Assembly (NCBI RefSeq): GCF_000341105.1
Contig: NZ_ANBB01000038.1
Span: 42,442 to 106,441, forward strand
DNA length: 64,000 bases
Direction: 5' to 3'
Origin: Nocardiopsis potens DSM 45234
Lineage (GTDB): Bacteria > Actinomycetota > Actinomycetes > Streptosporangiales > Streptosporangiaceae
In this document: positions 1-7,597 of the stretch, one piece after another
Numbering within the stretch: the stretch's first letter is position 1
How the letters are laid out: each line of letters begins with the position of its first letter
The notes under the pieces: generated by a model
The model's input: the letters and a program-made list of their open reading frames with translations, nothing else
Told to the model about the DNA's origin: nothing
The model's database searches: none
Position numbers and translations under genes: made by a program

Positions 1-833
1 TCGCCGGGAAGGCGGGGAGGACCGAACCTCCGCGCGATCGCGGCGAGGGCGCCCTGGTGCGTCTCGCGCTGGTCGGGGGTGCGGTTCTCGGCCAGGACCG
101 GGACCACATGGCCGCCGTCGGCCGCGGGGCGGACCAGCTCCCTCATCCGGTCGAAGTAGCGGGCGGGGTCGCCGTAGGGGGCCAGGCCCATGACCTTGTA
201 CTCGTCCATCGCGAAGACGAAGCCGAGGTAGAGGGTGAAGACGCCGTAGAGCGTGCCCAGCGAGTGCAGCGCGGGGACGCGGTGCAGCGGTTCCATACGG
301 CCGCCGCGCGCGGAGTAGACGCTGGTGCTCTCGGACTCCCCCATGCCGTCGGCGACCACGACCAGGGCCTCGTCGAAACCGCTGAGGTGGTAGGCGCTCG
401 CCGCGTGGGCGAAGTGGTGGGCGACGGGGGCGAAGCGGCCGGGACCGGCGGGTCCGGGCCAGTGCCGCTCGACCAGGCGCCGGGTGGCCTCCGGGGCGTG
501 GACGGTGTCGTGGACGGCGCGCGCGTGGGCATCGAGGCTCCGCCCTTCGGCCCGGCCGTAGTCGAAAGAGTGCGCGACGACGTCGATGTCGGACATCTTC
601 ATGCCGGCGGCGTCGAGGCAGTACCGGATGGCGTTGAGCGGGAAGTCGCCGGTGGTCTTCTCGCCGGTGAACCGCTCCTCCGCGGCGGCCGCCACCACTT
701 CGCCGCCGCTGACGAGGGCGGCCGCGGAGTCCAGTCCCTGGACGATCCGGTAGCTGCGCTCGTCCAGGCCCGGCATCCGCTCGCGCTTGAAGGCGATGGA
801 GCCGTCCATTCCGCTGATGCCTATGACGTGCAT
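1..833 (-). CDS. NodU/CmcH-family carbamoyltransferase, N-terminal part (cut by window edge)
   Basis: Reading leftward from ATG 833-831 the frame stays open to base 1, so only about 277 N-terminal residues are present. Visible features match the carbamoyltransferase N-terminal (Kae1-like) domain: MHVIGISGMDGSIAF at the start, AALVSGGEVVAAAAEERF, the HHFAHAASAYHLSGF metal-binding motif, VVVADGMGE and MDEYKVMGLAPYG. Members use carbamoyl phosphate and ATP to carbamoylate hydroxyl groups of antibiotics or Nod factors. The start has a GGAGG-type ribosome site just upstream. It is the last visible gene of the leftward NRPS operon, 50 bp after the M20 hydrolase gene, which suggests that the peptide or a precursor is carbamoylated. 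The C-terminal domain lies outside the window, so completeness cannot be judged. Confidence 0.85.
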   Translation of the reverse strand, partial: MHVIGISGMDGSIAFKRERMPGLDERSYRIVQGLDSAAALVSGGEVVAAAAEERFTGEKTTGDFPLNAIRYCLDAAGMKMSDIDVVAHSFDYGRAEGRSLDAHARAVHDTVHAPEATRRLVERHWPGPAGPGRFAPVAHHFAHAASAYHLSGFDEALVVVADGMGESESTSVYSARGGRMEPLHRVPALHSLGTLYGVFTLYLGFVFAMDEYKVMGLAPYGDPARYFDRMRELVRPAADGGHVVPVLAENRTPDQRETHQGALAAIARRFGPPRLPG

Positions 834-883
834 GTGTTCCTCCGTTGTGGGTGCCGGCGCCGCCTTCGGCCGCCGGAGCGGGG

Positions 884-2191
884 TCAGTGGGCCCTGCGGC
901 GCGGTTCGGCGCCGGCGCGCCCCAGGCCGAGCACGGTGCGCAGGAGAACGTCTGCGCCGTTGACGACGTCGGCGTCGCTGGAGTGCTCGTCCGGCGCGTG
1001 GCTGACGCCTCCGGCGCTGGGGACGAAGATCATTCCGACGGGGGCCGCCTCCGCGATGATCTGTGCGTCGTGGCCGGCGCCGCTGGGCATCTCGATCGTG
1101 CTCAGCCCCAGTTCCTCCGCCGCGGCCCGCACCCGGCGGCGCAGGCGGGGCGCGCACGGGGCCGGCTCGACACGGTCGGCGACCTCGACCGCGACGCCGG
1201 TCCCCGTCTCCGCCGCGACCGCCACGGCGCGCGCTTCGAGGGCCGCGACGCCCCGGTCCAGTGCCTCCGGGTCGACGTCGCGCATGTCGGCGCGCAGCCG
1301 CACCCGCCCGGGGACGACGTTCCACGCGCCGGGTTCCACATCGCAGCGGCCCACGGTCGCGACCCGCACGATCCGGTCCTCGGCCGCGAGCCCGCGGACC
1401 GCCAGGACCAGGCGCGCGGCGGCGGCCAATGCATCGCGGCGCATCTCCATCGGCGTGGTCCCGGCGTGGTTCGTCCGGCCCGTGATCTCGACGTCCGCCG
1501 TGACCCGCCCGGTGATCGCGGTGACGACGCCGATGTCGATCCCCCGTTCTTCGAGGACGGGGCCCTGCTCGATGTGGAGTTCGAGGAAGGCGTCGATGGA
1601 CCCGGGAGGCCATGCCGCCTCCCCGATCCGGCCGAGGTCTCCACCGGCTCCGCCGACCAGCCGCTCCATCGGGTTGCCGAGGACGTCGACGGCGGTGATG
1701 TGCTCGCGGGTCAGGGACCCGGCGACGGCGTGCGATCCCCACATCCCCGGGGTGCCGTTGCCCCCCTCTTCATTGGCGAAGCAGACCGCGGCGAGCGGCC
1801 GGTGCGTGCGCAGTCCGAGTTCGCTCAGCGTCTGGACGACCTCGATCGCGCCGAGGACCCCGAGTGCGCCGTCGTAGGCGCCGCCTTCGGGCACCGTGTC
1901 GATGTGCGACCCGAGCATCAGCACGGGCGTGCCGGACCGGAGGGCCGGGGGCAGGCCGATCAGGTTGCCGGCCGGGTCGACCTCCGGCCGCAGTCCGGCT
2001 TCGGCCATGAAATCGGCGATCAGGGCCCGGCCTTCCTGTTCCTCCGCGCTGAATCCGATGCGCGAGATGCCGTGCCCGGCCCCGATCCGGCGGAGCCGCT
2101 CCAGTCTGTCGAGCAGCCTGCGCGCATCGACGCGCGGGGCACCGGTGGACCGGTCCGCTTCAGGGGCGAAGGTCGGTGGTTCCAGGGACAT
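884..2191 (-). CDS. M20-family Zn hydrolase, N-carbamoyl-L-amino-acid hydrolase / allantoate amidohydrolase type
   Basis: A 435-residue protein with the metal-site pattern of the AllC/HyuC branch of peptidase family M20: GSHIDTVPEGGAYDGALGV (His and bridging Asp), FANEEGGN (Glu pair), LELHIEQGPVLE, the GRTNHAGTTPM dimerisation segment, and SHAPDE near the C terminus. Enzymes of this branch hydrolyse N-carbamoyl or ureido groups of small molecules in the cytoplasm. ATG 2191 was chosen because GGAAAGAGC precedes it; a longer in-frame extension upstream has no family character. It lies between the terminal NRPS (73 bp upstream) and the carbamoyltransferase. A role in trimming a carbamoylated intermediate or in making a precursor is inferred from context; a plain catabolic ureidase cannot be excluded. 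Confidence 0.85.
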   Translation of the reverse strand: MSLEPPTFAPEADRSTGAPRVDARRLLDRLERLRRIGAGHGISRIGFSAEEQEGRALIADFMAEAGLRPEVDPAGNLIGLPPALRSGTPVLMLGSHIDTVPEGGAYDGALGVLGAIEVVQTLSELGLRTHRPLAAVCFANEEGGNGTPGMWGSHAVAGSLTREHITAVDVLGNPMERLVGGAGGDLGRIGEAAWPPGSIDAFLELHIEQGPVLEERGIDIGVVTAITGRVTADVEITGRTNHAGTTPMEMRRDALAAAARLVLAVRGLAAEDRIVRVATVGRCDVEPGAWNVVPGRVRLRADMRDVDPEALDRGVAALEARAVAVAAETGTGVAVEVADRVEPAPCAPRLRRRVRAAAEELGLSTIEMPSGAGHDAQIIAEAAPVGMIFVPSAGGVSHAPDEHSSDADVVNGADVLLRTVLGLGRAGAEPRRRAH

Positions 2192-2264
2192 CGTGCTCTT
2201 TCCGTTCGCGTACGCCGCTGACACGGCCTGTTGCGGGAGGAGTCGGCGGGGCCGGCTCCAGGGA

Positions 2265-5200
2265 TCAGTCGGCCCGGCGGGGTCCGGGGGCGTCCGGTCC
2301 GCCGAGCAGGTACCGGGTCGCAAGGGGGCCGACCCGCTCCAGGGCCACGGGGCCGAGCAGGTCGTGGTGGGAGACGGGCATGTGCCGGGCGATGATCTCC
2401 CCGCGCACCTCACCGGCCCAGGCGGCCGCGTTCCGGCTGTGTTCGGTGAAGACCAGCAGGAGGTCTCCGCGGTAGACCCGGGACACCCGCGGTCCCCCCA
2501 GGCCCATCGAGCGGGCGTAGCTCTGCAGGATCCGCTCGGCCTGGGCCGCCGTGATCGCGCCCCACGTCGGGCTGTGGGCGCGCAGCGCCCGTGCCACTCC
2601 TTCGGCGGTGAGGGCCGCGGCGTCCTGCTCCGCCGCCGGGACCCCGAAGTTCTCCAGGGCGCCCCGGATCACGGCGGGGGACCGGGGGGAGAAACCGGAC
2701 GCCTTGCGCACCGCGACACCGGGGTTGCTGTCGAGGACCACGACCCTGTCCACCTCCTCCCCCTCCTCCTGGAGCCGGACGGCCATCTCATGGGCGACGG
2801 TGCCGCCCAGCGACCATCCGAGCAGGCGGTAGGGCCCGGTGGGCCGTACGCGGCGGACCCGTGCGACGAGGTCGGCGGCGAAGGCGCCTATGTCCGCCGG
2901 GGCGTGGTCGGGGTCGGTCAGCCCGGGCGACTGCAGCCCGTGGACGACGAGGTCTCCGGGCAGGTGGCGGAGCAGGCCCGCATAGGCCCAGGCGAGGCCG
3001 GTCGCAGGGGCGACGCAGAAGAGAGGCGTGCTCTCTCCGCCCTCCCCGCCGGGCCCGCGCAGCGTGAGGAGGGGGGCGAAGCCGGCCGCGGCGGCGCCGG
3101 GGGGCCTGCCGCCGCCGCGGCCGGCGAGAGCGCGGGCCAGCGCCTCCACCGAAGGGGTCCGGAACAGGTCGGGCAGGGCCAGGTCGGCCCCGAGCGCCGA
3201 CCGCAGCCGCGTGACGAGCACGGCCGCTCGGAGCGAGTTCCCGCCCAGGTCGAAGAAGGACGCCGCCGTGTCGGCCTCCGGGAGGCCCAGTACGTCGCAG
3301 AAGTGCCGGTGCAGTTCGCGCTCGGTGTCCGTGCCCGGTGCCCGGGCGGGGCGCGGGCCGGGCTCGGCCGCGCTCCGCGCCAGCGCGGCGCGGTCGAGCT
3401 TGCCGTTGGAGGTCAGCGGGATGTCGTCGACGACCGCGAAGGCCGCAGGGAGCATGTAAGCGGGGACCCGCCGGGCCAGGCGGTCGCGGACGAGCCCGGT
3501 GTCGAGGGCCGCTCCCTCCTCGGGCAGCAGGTGGGCGACGAGCCCGGTGGGCGCTCCCCCTCCGGCGGACCGGGCGGTCACCACCGCCTTCGCCACCGAC
3601 GGATCCTCCTCCAGGGCGGCCTCCACTTCGCCCGGCTCGATGCGGAACCCGTTGACCTTGAGCTGCTCGTCGCGGCGCCCCAGGAACTCCATGGCGCCCC
3701 CGGGCAGCATCCGGCCGAGGTCGCCGGTGCGGTACATGCGCGACCCGCCGCCGGCGAAAGGGTCGGGAAGAAACTTCGACGCGGTCAGCGCGGGGAGGCC
3801 CCCGTAGCCCGCGACGACGCAGTCGCCTCCGATGTAGAGCTCCCCCGTGCTGCCCCGCGGCACCGGGTTCAGGTTGCCGTCGAGGATGTACATGGCGGTG
3901 TTCGCGATCGGGGAGCCGATGGGCACCCCGCTCGGCGGCACCGGGCCCTCGACCCGGTGGACGCAGTTGCCCACCGACGCCTCCGTGGGCCCGTACTCGT
4001 TGACGACGGGGGTCCGGGGGTCCAGTGAACGCCAGGCGTCCAGGACGCGGGGCTGGAAGGTGTCGGCGCCGACGGCGAGCAGGGAGCACAGGCGCCCCGC
4101 CTCCTCCTCCGTCAGCTGCTCGGCCAGCAGGTCCAGATGGCCCGGGGTCAGCTTGATGAAGGCATAGGGGGCGTGCCGCATCAGGGCGGCCCCCAGCCGG
4201 GAGGGATCGGTCCCCTCCGGGACGACGGTCACCGCCTGCCCCGTGATCAGCGGAACGTAGATGTCGGGGACGAGCATGTCGAAGGAGTAGGAGGAGAAGA
4301 CCGGAGCTCCCCCTGTGCCGCCGGCCGCGTACTCCTCGCGGCACCACTCCAGGTAGTTCACCAGTGTGCGGTGCTCCACCATGACCGGTTTGGGGCGGCC
4401 GCTGGATCCGGAGGTGTAGATGACGTAGGCGAGGTCGCCGGGCGCCGTTCCCGCGTTCGGGCGCCCGCGGGCGCCGGGTGGGGCCGGCGCGTCCGTGCCG
4501 ACCGTCTCCCCGCCGTGCCAGGAGGCGTCCGTTCCGGGCGCCGCCACCAGTGTCCCGGCCGATGCCTGCGCCATCATGGACCGCTTGCGCTCCGCCGGGT
4601 AGGCCGGGTCGACGGGGATGTAGCCCGCGCCGGATCTGAGCACCGCCAGCAGGGCGATCACCATCTCGGCGGACCGGTCCGCGCAGACGCCGACCAGGCT
4701 GCCGGGCCCGGCCCCGCGGGCCTGCAGCGCGTGCGCCAGCCTCCCGGTCTCGGCGTCCAGCCGGGCATAGGTCCACTCCCGGTCCCCGCAGCGCAGGGCG
4801 ACGGTTCCAGGGGCCGCGTCGGCGGCCCGTTCGAAGAGGTCGGTGACCGTGCAGGCCCGAACCGGGCGGTCGGGGCCGCGGAAGGCGGCCTCGAGCCCGG
4901 TGCGCTCCTCCGGTGAGAGGACTTCGAAGGCGCCGATGCGCCGCGCCGGATCCTCGGCCGCCTGCCGCAGGACCCTCACCAGCGCGTCGGCGATGCGTTC
5001 GGCGGTGTCGGCGTCGAACAGGTCGCAGGCGTAGCCGAGCGCGCCGGACAGCCCGGCGGGCCCCGCGCCGTCGTACCGCTCGGTCAGACCCAGGTCCAGG
5101 TCGAACTTGACCGTTCCGTTGTCCACGCCCGCCGTATCGGCGCCGAGGGCGGCGGAGCCGCCTTCGGCGCCCTCGGGGACCGGGGCCCGGTTGAGCGTCA

Positions 5201-6260
5201 GCATGGTCTGGAAGAGCGGGTGCCTGGACAGGGTCCGTACCGGCTGGAGGCGTTCCACCAGCAGTTCGAACGGGGCCTCGCCGTTGGCGAAGGCGTCGGC
5301 GGCGGTGCGGCGCGCCCTGGCGAGCAGGTCGGTGAAGGCCGGATCTCCGGAGGTGTCCACGCGCAGCACCAGGGTGTTCACGAAAAGGCCGATGTTGTCG
5401 TGGAGTTCCGGTTCGCTGCGGCCCGCCGTCGGCGCACCGATCGGAACGTCCGGTCCCGCTCCGAAACGGGTGAGGGTCGCGGAGAGTGCGGCCAGCAGCA
5501 CCGTGAATAGGGTGCAGCGCTCCCGCCGGGCGAGTCCGGACAGGCGGGTGTGGAGGTCTCTGCCGAGCACGACGGGAACGGCGCCGCCCCGCTGGGTGGC
5601 CTCGGCCGGCCGGGGCCGGTCATAGGGGAGCGCGATCTCTTCCGGCAGCTCCGCGAGCCGCCGCTCCCAGTAGGCCGTCTGCGCCGCGAGCGGACTGCCG
5701 GGATCGGAGGGGTCCCCGAGCAGCTTCCGCTGCCACAGCACGTAGTCGGAGTAGCGGACGGGGAGCTCGGTCCAGGAGGGGGCCGCTCCGCCGAGGCGTG
5801 CGGAGTAGGCGGCGTTCAGCTCGCGCAGGAGGACGCCGCACGACCATCCGTCGATGGCGATGTGGTGGACGACGACGAGCAGTGTGCCGCCCTCCTCTCC
5901 GGAGTCCGCGAGCAGGGCCCTGATCGGCGGTTCCGCGGCGAGGTCGAAGCGGTGCCGGGCGAAGCGGGCCAACTGCGCCTCCGCCGGCTCCGCACCGTCG
6001 GCGAGGTGCAGGAGCGCCGGGACGTCGACGACGGAAAGGACCCGCTGCACTGGCCCGGTGCCGGTTTCGGGGAACACCGTGCGCAGCGGCTCGTGCCGTT
6101 TCACGACGTCGCGGAGCGCCTGTTCGAGGGCCTGGGGGTTCGGCCGGCCGGTGAGCCGGATGCGGACGGGGACGTTGTAGGCCCCGCCGGCGCCCGAGAG
6201 GCGCTCCGAGAACCACAGGCCGCGCTGGGCGTAGGACAGGGGTGTGCTGCCGGAGTGCAT
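2265..6260 (-). CDS. NRPS termination module, C-A-PCP-TE
   Basis: 1331 residues forming one complete module. Condensation domain about 5-440 with HHIAIDG at 132-138 (LCL-like opening PLSYAQRGLWF). Adenylation domain about 470-965 with YTSGSSGRPKP (614-624), NEYGPTE, YRTGDL and C-terminal NGK lysine. Carrier domain with LGGNSL, Ser about 1009. Thioesterase about 1075-1325 with GWSLGG (Ser about 1150), VVLDSNPG and a late SHHD histidine. Pocket residues by GrsA numbering read 235 D, 236 M, 239 P, 278 K, 299 L, 301 V, 322 E, 330 V, 331 G, a code I do not recognise; K278 recalls Asp-type pockets. The A3 loop ends PKP instead of PKG. ATG 6260 lies 11 bp after the MFS stop, implying co-transcription. 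The TE should release the product by hydrolysis or cyclisation. Confidence 0.93.
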   Translation of the reverse strand: MHSGSTPLSYAQRGLWFSERLSGAGGAYNVPVRIRLTGRPNPQALEQALRDVVKRHEPLRTVFPETGTGPVQRVLSVVDVPALLHLADGAEPAEAQLARFARHRFDLAAEPPIRALLADSGEEGGTLLVVVHHIAIDGWSCGVLLRELNAAYSARLGGAAPSWTELPVRYSDYVLWQRKLLGDPSDPGSPLAAQTAYWERRLAELPEEIALPYDRPRPAEATQRGGAVPVVLGRDLHTRLSGLARRERCTLFTVLLAALSATLTRFGAGPDVPIGAPTAGRSEPELHDNIGLFVNTLVLRVDTSGDPAFTDLLARARRTAADAFANGEAPFELLVERLQPVRTLSRHPLFQTMLTLNRAPVPEGAEGGSAALGADTAGVDNGTVKFDLDLGLTERYDGAGPAGLSGALGYACDLFDADTAERIADALVRVLRQAAEDPARRIGAFEVLSPEERTGLEAAFRGPDRPVRACTVTDLFERAADAAPGTVALRCGDREWTYARLDAETGRLAHALQARGAGPGSLVGVCADRSAEMVIALLAVLRSGAGYIPVDPAYPAERKRSMMAQASAGTLVAAPGTDASWHGGETVGTDAPAPPGARGRPNAGTAPGDLAYVIYTSGSSGRPKPVMVEHRTLVNYLEWCREEYAAGGTGGAPVFSSYSFDMLVPDIYVPLITGQAVTVVPEGTDPSRLGAALMRHAPYAFIKLTPGHLDLLAEQLTEEEAGRLCSLLAVGADTFQPRVLDAWRSLDPRTPVVNEYGPTEASVGNCVHRVEGPVPPSGVPIGSPIANTAMYILDGNLNPVPRGSTGELYIGGDCVVAGYGGLPALTASKFLPDPFAGGGSRMYRTGDLGRMLPGGAMEFLGRRDEQLKVNGFRIEPGEVEAALEEDPSVAKAVVTARSAGGGAPTGLVAHLLPEEGAALDTGLVRDRLARRVPAYMLPAAFAVVDDIPLTSNGKLDRAALARSAAEPGPRPARAPGTDTERELHRHFCDVLGLPEADTAASFFDLGGNSLRAAVLVTRLRSALGADLALPDLFRTPSVEALARALAGRGGGRPPGAAAAGFAPLLTLRGPGGEGGESTPLFCVAPATGLAWAYAGLLRHLPGDLVVHGLQSPGLTDPDHAPADIGAFAADLVARVRRVRPTGPYRLLGWSLGGTVAHEMAVRLQEEGEEVDRVVVLDSNPGVAVRKASGFSPRSPAVIRGALENFGVPAAEQDAAALTAEGVARALRAHSPTWGAITAAQAERILQSYARSMGLGGPRVSRVYRGDLLLVFTEHSRNAAAWAGEVRGEIIARHMPVSHHDLLGPVALERVGPLATRYLLGGPDAPGPRRAD

Positions 6261-6271
6261 CCGTTCAATGC

Positions 6272-7597
6272 CTATTCGTGGTCGGTGGGACGGCGGGGGT
6301 CGGTGTCTTCGGGCGCCTTGCGCTCCTGCTCCGCCGATGCGGCGCGGGCCGCCGCCCTGCGGAACGCGGGGAGGTAGCACAGGAGCGCGGCCGCCAGCAG
6401 GGCGCCGGCGGCGAGCAGTGGCAGTTGGAGGTCGATGCGGCCCAGCAGGCCGCCCGCCGGCGCACCGAGGGCGGCGGCACCCCAGGCGAACATCCGCCGG
6501 GTGCTGGTGGCGCGACCGAGCAGCCGGTTCGGGGTGATGGACTGGAACAGGGCCTCCCGGACGATGTTGGAGGCGGTCAGCGCCGCGCCGAAGACCGCCC
6601 AGAGGGCAGCCGCGGCCACGGGGTTCCCGGTGGTCCCCAACCCCAGGAGGGAGGCCGCCAGGGCGGCCATCGCCACCGCGAACACCCGGGTCCTGCCCCA
6701 GCGGTCCGCGAGGCGCGCGGTGAGGGCCGCGCTCGCGAGGGCGCCGACCGCCGAACCCGCCATGAAGACCCCGTACAGGGCCGCCGGGACCCCGAAGACC
6801 TGCTGGACCACGAGGACCAGGACGGACGTCGCCATCGGCAGCGCGGTCATCGTGGCGATGTTGTAGGCGACGTTCGCCCGCTGGACGCGGTCGCTCCACA
6901 GAAAGCGCAGCCCGGCGGCGACGTCCCGGCGGAAGGAGGGACGCGGCTCCGCGCCCTCCCGCATCGGTGCGGCCGCTGCCGGGGATGTCGGGAGGAGCAG
7001 CAGGACCGCCGCCGCCAGGAGATAGCCGCCGGCGTTGGCGAACAGCGGTGCGGCCGCGCCCACCGCCATGAGGACGCCGGCCGCGGGGGAGCCGGCGAAG
7101 TCCTCGGTGACGACCCGCCCGCCCTCCAGGCGGCCGTTCGCCCGGTCCAGCCGGCCCGGAGGCACCAGCGTGGGCACCATCGCCTTGGCCGCGCTCTCGT
7201 ACACGGTCTCGCAGCCGATGACGACGAACATGGCCGCGTACAGCAGCCAGATCCCGCCGTGCCCGGCCGCCAGCACCAGCGCCGCCGCGATCAGCGCGCC
7301 CCCTCGGACCGCGTTGGCGACGGCGATGGCGCGGCTCCGGTCGATGCGGTCCGCCAGCGCCCCGGCGGCGACGCCGAAGAGCAGCCACGGCAGGAAGCGC
7401 GCCGTCAGCAGGGCCGAGACCTGCAGCGGATCCGAGGTCATCGTGGCCGCGATGAGCGGAAGCCCGGTCATGAGCAGCCCGTCGGCGAAATTGCTCAGGC
7501 AGTAGGCGCCCCAGAAGCGGTTGAAGGCGCGCCCCATGGGTCCGCCGCTCCCGGGCGCCGTGCGCTTCCGCGCGGACGCGGCGCCGCCTCGGATCAT
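6272..7597 (-). CDS. MFS exporter of the NRPS cluster (EntS/MFS_3 type)
   Basis: 441 residues with about 12 hydrophobic segments and the MFS signature LADRIDRSRA after helix 2 plus LADRWGRTR in the second half. The overall shape resembles EntS-like siderophore or drug exporters. The ATG at 7597 overlaps the stop of the upstream NRPS gene as TGATG, so translation is probably coupled. The stop lies 11 bp before the next NRPS gene. Sandwiched between two NRPS genes on the same strand, it most likely exports the finished peptide and may give self-resistance; the substrate is inferred only from position. A second ATG 20 codons in (MGRAFNRF) is a possible alternative start. Confidence 0.88.
   Translation of the reverse strand: MIRGGAASARKRTAPGSGGPMGRAFNRFWGAYCLSNFADGLLMTGLPLIAATMTSDPLQVSALLTARFLPWLLFGVAAGALADRIDRSRAIAVANAVRGGALIAAALVLAAGHGGIWLLYAAMFVVIGCETVYESAAKAMVPTLVPPGRLDRANGRLEGGRVVTEDFAGSPAAGVLMAVGAAAPLFANAGGYLLAAAVLLLLPTSPAAAAPMREGAEPRPSFRRDVAAGLRFLWSDRVQRANVAYNIATMTALPMATSVLVLVVQQVFGVPAALYGVFMAGSAVGALASAALTARLADRWGRTRVFAVAMAALAASLLGLGTTGNPVAAAALWAVFGAALTASNIVREALFQSITPNRLLGRATSTRRMFAWGAAALGAPAGGLLGRIDLQLPLLAAGALLAAALLCYLPAFRRAAARAASAEQERKAPEDTDPRRPTDHE

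Noticed and set aside
90..120. Apparent frameshift in the carbamoyltransferase near its right-hand end in the window
   Set aside because: It came from miscounting a run of five Cs; with the correct count the frame reads NRTPDQRETHQGALAAIARR without interruption.
57..1877. 606-residue plus-strand open frame over the carbamoyltransferase and M20 genes
   Set aside because: It is antisense to two genes with clear family motifs, is low-complexity Ala/Gly/Arg/Val-rich, and owes its length to the scarcity of stops in GC-rich DNA.
6261..7388. N-terminal extension of the terminal NRPS to 7388 (1707-residue frame)
   Set aside because: The extra 376 residues are an out-of-frame reading of the MFS gene and have no protein character; the C domain starts right at ATG 6260.
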